Assembly: GCF_026914185.1 (NCBI RefSeq)
Contig: NC_070561.1
Span: 7,874,001-7,938,000, forward strand
DNA from: Puccinia triticina
Taxonomy: Eukaryota > Basidiomycota > Pucciniomycetes > Pucciniales > Pucciniaceae
Reading direction: 5' to 3'
DNA: 64,000 bases
Shown: positions 11,560 through 21,608 of the stretch, one piece after another
How positions within the stretch are numbered: the stretch's first letter is position 1
How the letters are laid out: each line of letters begins with the position of its first letter
Program-made: the position numbers and the translations under genes
The notes under the pieces: model-generated
The model's input: only the letters and a program-made list of their open reading frames with translations
The model's database searches: none
Told to the model about the DNA's origin: nothing

Positions 11560-12340
11560 AACCTAGATTCAGAACAATTGGATCGTGTACTGCCAATGGG
11601 CTTTCCACTTCAGGTCAAGTTCTGGACATCAAGCTAGTAACCAACTACACAGAGTTTCATCGAAAGGCTCTTACCCGTCACATCCAAGATGTGTATGAAC
11701 CTCTTTTCACCCAGGCCCGTCCGGACGAGGTGGACCTTGGTGGATGCACAGTATTCGGATGCTACGGTGTGCATTGACATTCTGAGGGTGTCACTGCGAT
11801 GTACGTGAGTGACGCATCAAGGTGTGATTGCCGGTATGACTTGGTTGGACAAGCCGGTGCGACAAATCAAGAGGGAATCAGTCGCACCAGAATAATTTGC
11901 GACCCAAGATACAGCTTCCATAGCTGTTATCCTATGACATTAACACCTGTCAGGGTGAAGTCGACCAGGTTTGACCTCAACGGATACTCAAGTTGACACA
12001 ATGTCCCTGATGGGCATACTGTGTACCGGCTCTTAAAGCGGTGGCTGGCAATAGCTATTCGGACTCGGGTTCAACGCAGTACTAACTTGATGAAGTCCCT
12101 CGTGTTTTGATAGTTGTTTGATGTACATAGCAATAGCATGCAGTTTTATGCCGGTCAAGAGCAATCCAGATTCTGATCAACCAATTAGATCCTTGCTATA
12201 ATCTTCTGATTCGCGTGTAACCAGCCTACCGAGTAAACGTACATTTGAGCCAAGGCAGAACCCTTGTAGAGTTCAAGGAAGCTGATAAAGTAATAATTAG
12301 TTGATGAATCGCATTGGCTAAAGTTGATGGGGATTGAGGG
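11560..12340. other. Non-coding stretch
   Basis: No gene, RNA or clear repeat is recognised. Short plus-strand open frames (11550-11777, 11799-11996) show no known motif. The segment lies between the 3' end of the cyclo-ligase gene and the 5' end of the unidentified gene, so it probably holds their terminator and promoter. Confidence 0.4.
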
Positions 12341-12341
12341 T

Positions 12342-13501
12342 TCATTTTTGAAGGTGAATCACCTCATCAGGCGAGACTAAATAATCTAATCTTCGGTCAT
12401 GAGCTTGGGTAGGAATGTATTCCTCTTCGGGCAGCACTTGTTCTCGGAGACATATGCCGACCAGGATCGGCGGTTTCATCTTTTCTCGCGTTTCCGATGT
12501 TCCTTTTTCGCGGTAATCTGGGTTAGCGATTGGAGGTCTTGATGCTACCGAGGCATACTCGTTGAGGTATTCATCATAGTATCCTTTTCCATGACCGAGT
12601 CGATTCCCATATCGGTCGAAAGCCAAGCCTGTCGATGTGTCCTTTGTTAATCAACGACACTTTTTTTTGGCCATGAAGCTTCCTCCTTGTACTTACCAGG
12701 TAATAAAATCAAATCTAACCCTTCAGTGAGGGCTTTTCCAGATCACAGAAAAATGTTTATACAAGCCACGTCAGATCAGCCGTCGGAATGTACCTTGAGA
12801 CAACGACTAACGGAATGCAGGTAAAGAAGCACAAACCGTTTTCAAGACCTGATATCTTGGCCGGATCAAATTGAAAGACTTGGGGTGAAGAAGGGGATGC
12901 TGAGAACGACACGGGCACTAAGCCGGTTTGGAATTCGGTCCATGTCTCCAGTTCCAGCATTTCCATCCGATGCGAGCCCGTCTTGTTCTGGTCGGCTGGT
13001 TCTAAGGGATAATGGATATACGGCAGGAAGACTTTCTTCTCTGCTTGGTTGGTGTGAACACATTGATGCAAGCTTGGTAAGGATTCATGCGACCCTTTAA
13101 TTCTCGTCATAATGCAAGAAAGATACTCGACTTGTGTCTAGCAGGTTCTTGATGATCGATTCCGTCGGTAATTCGCCTGAACGCATTGACTTGTAACAAC
13201 TCACTCGATTTGAATCTACATAATGCTTGAAGCTCCTCAAGTGCTTCAAGACTTCTGCACCTAGTTTTTTCATTTGAAAAACGATTCCGAAAGTGAGTAT
13301 TCAATTTGGTCTCAGAGCAAGACAAAAAACACCTTGGTGAGCCAATGATTCGGGAGGGATGTCCTTAAGGACACTCCGGATCTGGCGACGGATGAGGAGT
13401 TTCTGGTGGCCGATAGAGGGCGCAGGCTGAAAAGTTGCGTTAGCGGCAGACGAAGGATTGGTCATGGTGGTGCTGGCGCGGCAGACTACTCTGCTTAACA
13501 T
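12342..13501 (-). CDS. FAU1: 5-formyltetrahydrofolate cyclo-ligase (methenyl-THF synthetase), spliced
   Basis: This is an ATP-dependent enzyme that converts 5-formyl-THF to 5,10-methenyl-THF in cytosolic or mitochondrial folate metabolism. The diagnostic pieces occur in order on the minus strand: exon 1 (13501 to about 13333) with SIGHQKLLIRRQIRSVL and ESLAHQ; exon 2 from 13260 with VSCYKSMRSGELPTESIIK; exon 3 from 13040 with KKVFLPYIHYPLEP and MEMLEL; a short exon ending at 12697 with EGLDLILLP before a GTAAGT donor; and a final exon from 12626 with the family signature LAFDRYGNRLGHGKGYYDEYL, ending HDRRLDYLVSPDEVIHLQK. The segment between MEMLEL and EGLDLILLP (12750-12950) contains an exon or intron border I could not fix. 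Translation may start at 13501 or at an inner Met (MTNPSS); the N-terminus could be a targeting peptide. Confidence 0.85.
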
Positions 13502-13663
13502 TTCCTCTTCAATAACTGCTGATGGCTAGGCTGGAACGCATGGACAAGGTAGACCATGTTACTTTTCTCCGTCATCTCAACACAGAATCTTTTCCTCCCG
13601 AGTCAGCCGCTTCGGTTGAACCCGGTGAGATTATGTAACTTACATTGACGCTGGTGTCTTCAC

Positions 13664-13773
13664 GGGCAGATGGCCGAGTGGTCTAAGGCGCTAGTTTTAG
13701 GTGTGCTGGAGTCATCGATCCGGTCATCATCATCACTAGTCTTCGGGCGTGGGTTCAAATCCCACTCTGCTCA
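13664..13773 (+). tRNA. tRNA-Leu (anticodon UAG) with intron
   Basis: The acceptor arms GGGCAGA and TCTGCTC pair over 7 bp (one G-U), with discriminator A. The A box TGGCCGAGTGG and B box GGTTCAAATCC are canonical. The anticodon stem CTAGT/ACTAG encloses TTTAGG, giving anticodon TAG followed by G37. An intron of about 32 nt (about 13703-13734) follows at the standard 37/38 site. The T arm GTGGG/CCCAC abuts the acceptor, and the variable arm is long, as in Leu tRNAs. A T5 run just downstream (13776-13780) is the likely Pol III stop. Confidence 0.92.
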
Positions 13774-13780
13774 GCTTTTT

Positions 13781-14635
13781 GATCTCTTTTGTGTTATTTT
13801 TCCCGGAGCTAGAAGCATCAAGCACACTTCGAGACGGCACTCTTGATTGGTAAGTACCCTGACTTGGCTGATTCCCTCCTCGGGAGAGCGAAGCAACCTC
13901 TGAAGGAGGGACTTATGTGCTATGTTGACCCCGCAGCAGTAGACAATTAGGCATTTTGTGGTGGTGACTTTTTTAAAACCAATCTCCCACATGAGTTTCT
14001 GAACCCTTTTTTCTCTAATTTACATTTCTGGGATGGCTTAAGCTGTCCCCTTCTTTCTACTATTTTTTCTCATCTTCAACTCCTCTGGTTGAGCTCCAAT
14101 CATGGTTGTAACATTATCAATTTCAGATTCTGTACAGTGCAAAATGTGGAATGCACAATGAAGTGGACACTTTTCAGTCCCAACAAAAGGACTTCATGGG
14201 GCATCCAAGGCCCCAAAAAATTTGTAAAATATGTACAAAGGAACTCCATGATGTTGTGCACATTTCGCTCCCCCAAACATATATTACCTGATGACAAATG
14301 ACACATGCAGAAAGGATTGAAAAACATCATTTTTCTAATTCTCTACTGCCACAGGGTTGACATAGTGCATAAGTCCCTCCTTTGGAGGGTCCCTGCGGGA
14401 TGGCCTCCCTGCTCCAATAGAGGAACTTAGTTGAGTTAGGCAATTACCCAGCTCTGGGTCTACCCTAACTTGACCCAAGTGGAGTGGCCTTGTCTGGTGT
14501 GAATCCTGAGATCCACCATTTTTGGTGCTGCAAATCTTTGCACCTGTGTCATCTATGCTTAGTTTTTACCAAAATCATCAGTCCTTGGGTTATTTGGAAG
14601 CCCTTAATCTTGCCTTCAATCCTACATAATTTTTA
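13781..14635. other. Intergenic, nothing recognised
   Basis: There is no convincing gene. A minus-strand open frame at 13771-13992 and a pair at 14089-14330 lack motifs. GCTCAGCTTTTT marks the tRNA end. 14636-14643 is the target site of the next element. Confidence 0.4.
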
Positions 14636-14643
14636 TTATCATA

Positions 14644-16275
14644 CGGATGTACTTCGCGCACTGCGAAAAACTCGTCGTGCACTGCAGGGGGCGTCCACTC
14701 GACGTCCCGGCCACAGTGCGCGGAAGCTCAAAATGCTTCGCGCACTGCAAATGAAAAGCTTGAAATTCTCATTTTTTTTTCTGCCAGCCGGCAGAGGGGA
14801 TTTTTCTTTCCCCTCCTCCATTTTCTTGGGGTATTTGGACCCCCCAGCATGACATAAAAAAAGGATGATAAAAAAATACAAAAAATAAGCGGAGCGCCTC
14901 CCCGGGGCGCACCCCCCGGGGATTCTTAACCTGCTAAAAAGCCATGGATCGGGTACCCAGCCCCTTGAAAACAGAGTTTGAGGGGCAGAAGTACATACCC
15001 CATGACTTCGCCGTGCAGATGGCCGGCACAGGCTGGTCCCGGAGCGGAGTACATGCACACTCCCCCGATGACTGGCCAGCACGCACGTGGAGTGCAAATC
15101 ACCGGTCATCGAGGGGATTACACACTCCTCTCGATGACCGGAACGGTCCCGCTTATCGAGAGGAGTAAACACACCTCTTGATGACCGGAACAGTCCCGGT
15201 CATCGAGAGACTAAGCATTCCGCTCAATGACCGGAACAGTCCTGGTCATCGAGAGCAATTGATCCCCTCAATGAACAGAACAGACCCGGACATCGAGAGG
15301 AGGAACACTCTCGATGACCGGGTCTGTTCCAGTCGTCAAGGGGAGTGTTTACTCCTCTCGACGACTGGAACAGACCCGGTCACGGTCATCGAGAGGAGTA
15401 AACACTGCTCCTCTCGACGACTGGAACAGACCCGGTCACGGTCATTGAGAGGAGTAAACACTGCTCCTCTCAACGGCTGAAACAGACCCGGTCATCGAGA
15501 GTGTTCCTCCTCTCGATGGCCGGGTCCGTTCCATTCATTGAGGGGATTAAGTGCTCCTCTCGATGACCGGAGCGAACCGTTCATCAATCCTCTCCTTGAA
15601 CAGTTTGCTCCGGTCATTGAGGGAGTGTTTCTCTACTCGGTGACCGCAGCAGACTCGGTCATCAAGATGATTATTTTCTCGATGCCCGGGTTCGTTCCGG
15701 TCATCGAGTGGTGTATTTAATCCTCTCGATAACCGGGACCGTTCCGGTCATTGAGAGATGTGTTTACTCCTCTCGATAAGCGGGACCGTTCCGGTCATCG
15801 AGAGGAGTGCGTAATCCCCTCGATGACCGGTGATTTGCACTCCACGTGCGTGCTGGCCAGTCATCGGGGGAGTGTGCATGTACTCCGCTCCGGGACCAGC
15901 CTGTGCCGGCCATCCGCACGGCGAAGTCATGGGGTATGTACTTCTGCCCCTCGAACTCTGTTTTCGAGGGGCTGGGTACCCGATCCATGGCTTTTTAGCA
16001 GGTTAAAAATCCCCGGGGAGGCGCTCCGCTTATTTTTTGTATTTTTTTATCATCCTTTTTTTATGTCATGCTGGGTGGTCCAAATACCCCAAGAAAATGG
16101 AGGAGGGGCAAGAAAGATCCCCTCTGCCGGCTGGCAGAAAAAAAAATGAGAATTTCATGGTTTATTTTCTGCAGTGCGCGAAGCGTTTTGAGCTTCCGCG
16201 CACTGTGGCCGGGACGTCAAGTGGACGCCCCCTGCAGTGCGCGACGAGTTTTTTGCAGTGCGCGAAGTACATCCG
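14644..16275. mobile_element. Long inverted-repeat element with hairpin array
   Basis: The ends are CGGATGTACTTCGCGCACTG and its exact inverse. Each arm is about 550 bp and closely matched. The flanking 8-bp duplication TTATCATA is perfect (14636-14643 and 16276-16283). Near the ends the word CGCGCACTGC recurs in both orientations. The centre (15070-15830) is an array of the same TCGATGACCGGG hairpin units found at 2985-3660. Open frames inside are mirror images of each other and are not genes. The ends do not resemble the TAGAGAT hAT ends; an 8-bp duplication fits hAT, P or KDZ/Zisupton groups, and I cannot decide between them. Confidence 0.85.
15070..15830. repeat. Array of TCGATGACCGGA hairpin units
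   Basis: About fourteen units of the form CTCGATGACCGGAACAG(T/A)CCCGGTCATCGAGAGG are separated by short AGTAAACAC-like spacers. Each is a stem of roughly 12 bp with a 6-base loop. The array runs into both long arms, so outer units also pair with units from the other side. Confidence 0.85.
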
Positions 16276-16283
16276 TTATCATA

Positions 16284-17300
16284 TTCAGAAAGATGCAGGC
16301 AATCAGAAAAGTTAAAACCCCATGTTTATTGACCTCTTCACCTGCAAGGGCTGTGGGAAATCTGTGAAGCCCTGTCAAGCCCCTCTGATTTACATGGCAA
16401 ACGTGCCCAAGCCTGGGTCCACTTTGTTGTTTTCTTCCTTGATTGAAGGGGTCAGTTCTTCAAGGTTAGAAGAGATGGTTAGATGCACAACATGTAGGCC
16501 CATGAGACCCTGGAAAAAAAACATCATTGGGTAGGCAAAATGTGATTGAGGCAATGCGTGTGGGGGGAAAGTTGGACAAGATTGTGGGGGGGATGTTGGA
16601 TAGGATTTGATGGATGTAGCTGAATGGAACACTGCAGAGGCTGATTCCCCTGATGTTGAGAGAGATCTAATTCATGGCTATGTACATCCTGTAGATCCAT
16701 GGAATGTGAGATCTTTGGAGTTCAGGAATATATTTCTGAGAGGTGAGAATGTAAGCAATGCCAGCAAAATTGAAAGAATAAATCAGAAACTGGAATAATG
16801 GAGGACTTCCTGTGAACTTTGAATAAATCTGGAATTTCATATTTTTCAGGGAAATTGGAAATCTGGAACTCTGGATCACTTTGGGGATCATTGGGGACCT
16901 AGATTTCCCTGCAAAATCTGAAATCTGTCAGCTCAGATCTGAAGTCCTCCAGTTGAGGGTTCCTGTTATGAGATGTAGCGCGGTCTCCGCAGCGCAGGAA
17001 TCCATCATGTACATGCTTACACGTACATGTCACAGGTGGCACTCTCAAGGTTTGAGAGCCTGGATATCCCGGACTGCTCCTCATCCTGAAATCTACCATC
17101 TTGGATCCAGAACCCCCAGAACCCCAGACTCCAGACTCCATCTTCCTCTCCACAGAACAGACCTTAACAGTTTGAAACTTGGACAGGTGTGACTAATTTG
17201 TTGAGTTGTCTGTTAGGCTGCTACCATGATGTATCACCACAGTATGGAGGGCTGTTGGATCAACCCATGAGCACTACCAACCAACCACCCAGCTGGCAGC
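16284..17300. other. Intergenic, nothing recognised
   Basis: Small open frames at 16322-16534 and 16607-16798 carry no known motif. No inverted ends or LTR borders were seen. It resumes the sequence interrupted by the element at 14644-16275. Confidence 0.35.
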
Positions 17301-17305
17301 CACAA

Positions 17306-17391
17306 GTGTCTGTATCCTAGTTGGTAAAGTCAGCACTCTAGTATGTGTCTCAGCATAGCTGAGGTTGTGAGTTTGTCTCTCACCAGACACA
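17306..17391 (+). tRNA. tRNA-like sequence (pseudogene or SINE head)
   Basis: GTGTCTG (17306-17312) and CAGACAC (17384-17390) form a perfect 7-bp acceptor stem. A T arm GTGAG/CTCAC with a 7-base loop TTTGTCT directly abuts the 3' acceptor strand. A variable arm CTCAGC..GCTGAG forms a stem. TCCTAGTTGGTAAAG resembles an A box. The D stem does not pair properly, the T loop lacks TTCRA, and I could not set a clean anticodon, so it is not a working tRNA. A tRNA-derived SINE is the main alternative. Confidence 0.45.
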
Positions 17392-17599
17392 TCTTCATTT
17401 TACAGTCTCTACATGATTTTCTCCCTTGCACACCCAGTAGCTATACCTGATTATCATAGCTCATTCTGACTTGCACAAAAATAAGTATAGTGTGGCTGCT
17501 CAGCACTTCTCATATTTTAGTATACTAAGTACATGGCTCAGTCAAAACTGTATTTGTATTCCCACTGCCCTTAATTTACCTTGCCTTCCTTCTGATAAA

Positions 17600-17890
17600 A
17601 ATCCATGGCTCAGCTACAACAGAGTGAAAAATGAGCTGCACTAAAATGAAAAACTGAGCTATCCTAGAGTGAATACTGAGCTTTAAAAGAGTGGTCACTT
17701 GTACCAGAGTGAAAACTGATCCGTGCTGGAGCAACACTGGATCAATACAATTTGATACAATATTCTGGGTTTTTTCATATTGTAACATTGCAGCGTTACA
17801 CTATGAAAACAACTCAAGAAAGTGCTGTCAGTTGACATGCAGCAGACTCAAGTTCATACCTAGTTCATACCAGGCTCATAAAAATTAATC
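17600..17890 (+). repeat. Left outer flank of giant foldback, minisatellite included
   Basis: Degenerate repeats of GAGTGAAAACTGAGCT (17610-17725) are followed by AACACTGGATCAATACAA and AGAAAGTGCTGTCAGTTGACATG. The latter two are found inverted and in mirrored order at 33440-33860. The intervening part is much shorter here than on the right side. Confidence 0.6.
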
Positions 17891-17985
17891 CCAGGTGGTA
17901 CACCCTGGAATGTTTGGAAGTTCCTCAGCCTTAGTCTACAGTGCACAACACACTAGACTGAGGTACAAACAGTCTGAGGTGCATA

Positions 17986-18361
17986 TACAGCCATTCTCAA
18001 AAAGCTTGTGGGCTCAAGGCCGATTTTTTTGTTTTTATTTCAGCCACAGGCCTGTACAGCTTCACTGTACAGGAAGTCAAAATCCCTTCGGGCGGCTGTT
18101 TGGCTCAATGAGGGTGCCGCGCTGGCCACAGGGCAGGGGAGGGGGATGCGGCGAAGGGTCCGATCAGCGTAAAATTGGTCCAGGATTCCAATGGTCCAAC
18201 CCTTGAGGCCCCAAAGTTAAAAACAAAGAAAGTAGTGATTTTCTTACAATCACATTACTGTATGCAGCCTGTCATACAGGGGCTATACAGGCTTTGAGGC
18301 TGAAAATAGCAGTCCAAAATTTGGGCCTACCCAACCGCAAGCTTTTCAAGAATGGCTGTAC
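17986..18361. mobile_element. Small foldback element nested in flank
   Basis: The ends are TACAGCCATTCTCAAAAAGC and the inverse of TACAGCCATTCTTGAAAAGC. A second inverted pair lies inside: TTTCAGCCACAGGCCTGTAC against CTATACAGGCTTTGAGGCTGAAA. CTGAGG occurs on both sides, but a clean target duplication is not visible. No coding sequence. Confidence 0.55.
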
Positions 18362-18429
18362 TTCCTGAGGCAAATGCTAAGCTGGGTGCTCTACACATCC
18401 TTGTCCCTCCTGCGTCATCCATTCTGGCT

Positions 18430-19183
18430 TGTTTACCATCCCCTGCAAAGAATTCCCCCTATGTTGACAAGAATACGCGCTTGTGTCGACTAGGAGCAAT
18501 ACCCCCTGGTTGACAAGGGCATACCTTCACGCGCTTAAATCCCTCCCGGTTGACAACACAACAAACACAACCGTGTCGACCAGGGGGAAGTGCTCCCGGT
18601 CATCAACACAATACAACCTGTTGACCGGGAGGAGTCCGCTGTGTTTAGTTGTCAACTGGGAGGGATTCTCCCGGTTGACAGGTTTATATTGGGGTCAACC
18701 GGGAGGGCACATATATCAGTTGATTGGGAGGAGTCCCTCCCGGTTGACCCCAATATAACCCAGCCGACCGGGAGGAGTGCCTCCCGGTCGACAGCCATAT
18801 CAAGCAGTCAACCAGGAGGAGTCCCTCCCGGTCGACAGCCATATCAAGCAGTCGACTGAGAGGAGTCCCTCCCGGTCAACAGCCATATCGAGCAGTCAAC
18901 CGGGAGGAGTCCCTCCCGGTCAACTGCTGTATATAGTTGTCAACCAGGAGGGACTCCTCCCGGTCGGCTGGTTTATATTGGGGTCAACCGGGAGGGACTC
19001 CTCCCAATTGTCTGATATATGTGACTGTTGACCGGGAGGAGTCCCTCCTGGTCAACAGGTTTATATTGGGGTCGACTGGGAGGGACTCCTCCTGGTCGAC
19101 TGCTCGATATGGCTGTTGACTGGGAGGGACTCCTCCCGGTTGGCTGGTTTATATTGGGGTCGACCGGGAGGGACTCCTCCCGG
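18430..19183. repeat. Left half of CCTCCCGGTTGAC hairpin array
   Basis: Units of about 50-60 bp built from CCTCCCGGT(T/C)GAC, a spacer such as AGCCATATCAAGCA or CCCCAATATAACC, then GT(C/T)(A/G)ACCGGGAGG. Each unit folds on itself. The outer part (18430-18650) is the inverse of 33050-33290. The array was cut by the Gypsy insertion, which duplicated CCGG (19180-19183 and 32954-32957); the right half resumes at 32954. Confidence 0.8.
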
Positions 19184-20759
19184 TGTAGGGACTCTTGTGG
19201 GACACTAAATGTTTATTTGGTGAAAATATCCTCTGAGGGGGAAATAAATTGCTAATAGGTTGAAAGGCTATTACAACTTACGGGTGGTTTGAAAGACCTG
19301 CCCCTCTAATGGTACTATGCAAATAACTAAGAGTCTTGTAATCAATATTTATAAAGATGTGGCTGATTCCAAGATAGATCTTACTTTTGTATAGTAATCT
19401 CTATCAGACCTAGATTCCTCAAATCACTATTCTTGCAGATCTGTTACAACTTCTGATGCTGGAGGGATAATGTAATCCAGTGGGATCAATTATGTAAAAT
19501 ACAATTGTTGTTGATGTTGGGTTGTTGATGAGAAGGTTGGTAATGATCTCTTCCTTAAGCAATCTCTTGATAAGGCACTTTAATCAATACTAGAGCTCCT
19601 GGTTGCTACTACGCTACTACTACTTGTTATAATTGTTGTTGATGAAGTTGGTAATAATCTCTTCCTTAACAATCTCTTGATAAGGCACTTTAATTACTAC
19701 TAGAGCTCCTGACTACTACTACTACTACTGAATCAAACTTAACACTACCACTACCACTACCACTACCACTAAAATACCACTAAACTACCACTGTAACTAA
19801 ACTAACCACTGTGACCAAACCTCTGTAGGCTGATGGGGAAAAGATCTGATGAGGGGGGGAAAGAGGCCTCCTTATATATTGAAGGGTGAGGGAATTTAGC
19901 TCCAGGGGAACTCCTTGTGAGGGCTATTTTCTGCAGGGGATATCAGTTGCACAGCAAGATATGCATGTGTTGCACTGCCTGCCAAACAATTAGGTAATGG
20001 ATTCTGCAGGAGGGGATATCAGTTGCACAGCAATATATGCATGTGTTGCACTTCCTGCCAAAGAATGATGTAATTGATTCTGCAGGCAGGCTCCTTGAAC
20101 ACCTTATCTGCCTGCATATGCTGCACTGCATGATATCATGTGTTGCTAGGTGACCCAAACAACCTTCCGTAACCTACCATATGCCTGCATGTCCAGCTGT
20201 TGCCTTCTTCCATCCAGAATATTGGGGGTCAAAGCCTCTCCTCCCACCTTGCTCCATCCTTCCTTCTTCCTCCTCCCTAATTAATACTTACATCCATATC
20301 CCATCATACTGAATCCTAGACCCTTATAAAGTAATATACCACCCTTATAAAGATAACATACCCTTACACAAGTAATATACCCTTATAACACTGCCTTACT
20401 TGATACACCACACCATCCTCCCTTCCATTCCTGGTTGAGACATGTGCTTTCAATACCTTCCACCTCTTCTATTGATAACATCCTTCCACCTCCCTGCCAT
20501 CCTACCTAGTCATGGTCCTCCATTCCATCCCTGATCACGCCGTCCATCCTACATGATCCTAGTCTGCCGTTCCGTCCGTGCTAACACTATCCCTCATCCA
20601 TCTGTCTGTATCTGTAATGAATCCATTCCTCCCATCAACACCTACACTGCTTGTATTATATATAACTTCCTCCTCTTATAATGAATGATAGATGTATCTA
20701 TGCTGTCTCAATACCTCTGCAATGTGCTTTTGGCATTGTCACACCAATGGAGCACCACA
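19184..20759 (-). repeat. 3' LTR of Gypsy element
   Basis: In plus orientation it begins TGTAGGGACTCTTGTG and ends GGAGCACCACA; in element sense it begins TGTGGTGCTCC and ends CCCTACA. It has a (ACTACC)n microsatellite near 19741-19770, shorter by about two units than the other LTR. It carries TTTGAAAGACCTGCCCCTCT near 19290, shared with the solo LTRs at 2416 and 36485. Confidence 0.92.
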
Positions 20760-20795
20760 TCCCCCCCCAACTTAATGCTGTCCACAGCATTTGTG
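20760..20795 (-). other. Polypurine tract with adjacent hairpin
   Basis: In element sense, TAAGTTGGGGGGGG lies directly before the 3' LTR, the expected place for plus-strand priming. Just upstream is a hairpin ATGCTG/CAGCAT with a TGGA-type loop. The same tract-plus-hairpin layout occurs in the element at 37918-45002. Confidence 0.7.
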
Positions 20796-21608
20796 ACAAA
20801 TGCCAAAAGAACCATATTCAATTATTCACCAAAAGAATTGTCCAACAGTCGTGATTTCCGTTCTTCCCAATCTAATATTTCGAGTCCTGTTTTTACTGTG
20901 TCCAATAGTTATTTTCCTCCTATACCAAAGCGCCAGTCGAAATAAGGTCTTCTAAAATTACTGATTCATCCCCCCTCCCTACAACTAGTCCAATTCCAAG
21001 TCCCAAATGTCTAAATTCACCACTACATCTTAACTGTAATCCCTGTTGTTGTTCCGTGACATCCATCCATGATCCAGTATAAGCCAAAAAAAAATCCCAA
21101 TCCTATCTTTCTTCCTCTCCACACCAATGACATTGTTCCAAGGAAAAAGCCAGTTTATTCCGCAAAAGGTTGTTGAAAAGCAGTATTTAATAAGATCTGG
21201 CCTATTTCATCCTTCCCTCCTGATACCTGCTCAATCTGATTCTACAAATTTTTCCAGTCCTGATGCCCGCAATCGATGAACCCCGCTAATCCAAAATACT
21301 CTTATTTTGCCCTGTTGTTTTGCTATAAAATTCCAAGTCCTATTCCACCCCATCCATTTCGCCCGCTAGTATCTTCCTGTTCCAAACGTCCGTCCGTCCA
21401 TTTTCCTATCCTTTGAATATCCCAATGATTGTAACCTCTAATGACTGACTACTCTTCATACTAAAAAAAATGTAACTTGTTTTTAAATTGGCCCACCCTA
21501 TTCCCTCAGCTAAACAAGGGAAAATGTTTGCCTACCAAATGCTTTCCAATATTCTGAGTAATCGTATAATTGTAACCAACTATATATATATATAACACGT
21601 TCCACCAA
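20796..21608. other. 3' untranslated tail of Gypsy interior
   Basis: Non-coding, pyrimidine-rich on the plus strand, between the pol stop and the polypurine tract. A (TA)n run lies near 21577-21590. No open frame of note. Confidence 0.5.

Noticed and set aside
14644..16275. KDZ/Zisupton assignment
   Set aside because: An 8-bp duplication is compatible, but no KDZ transposase or diagnostic end sequence could be confirmed from this window.
14639..16367. Mirror-image ORFs at 14639-15172 and 15751-16149
   Set aside because: They are the two arms of one long inverted repeat and encode the same sequence in opposite directions.
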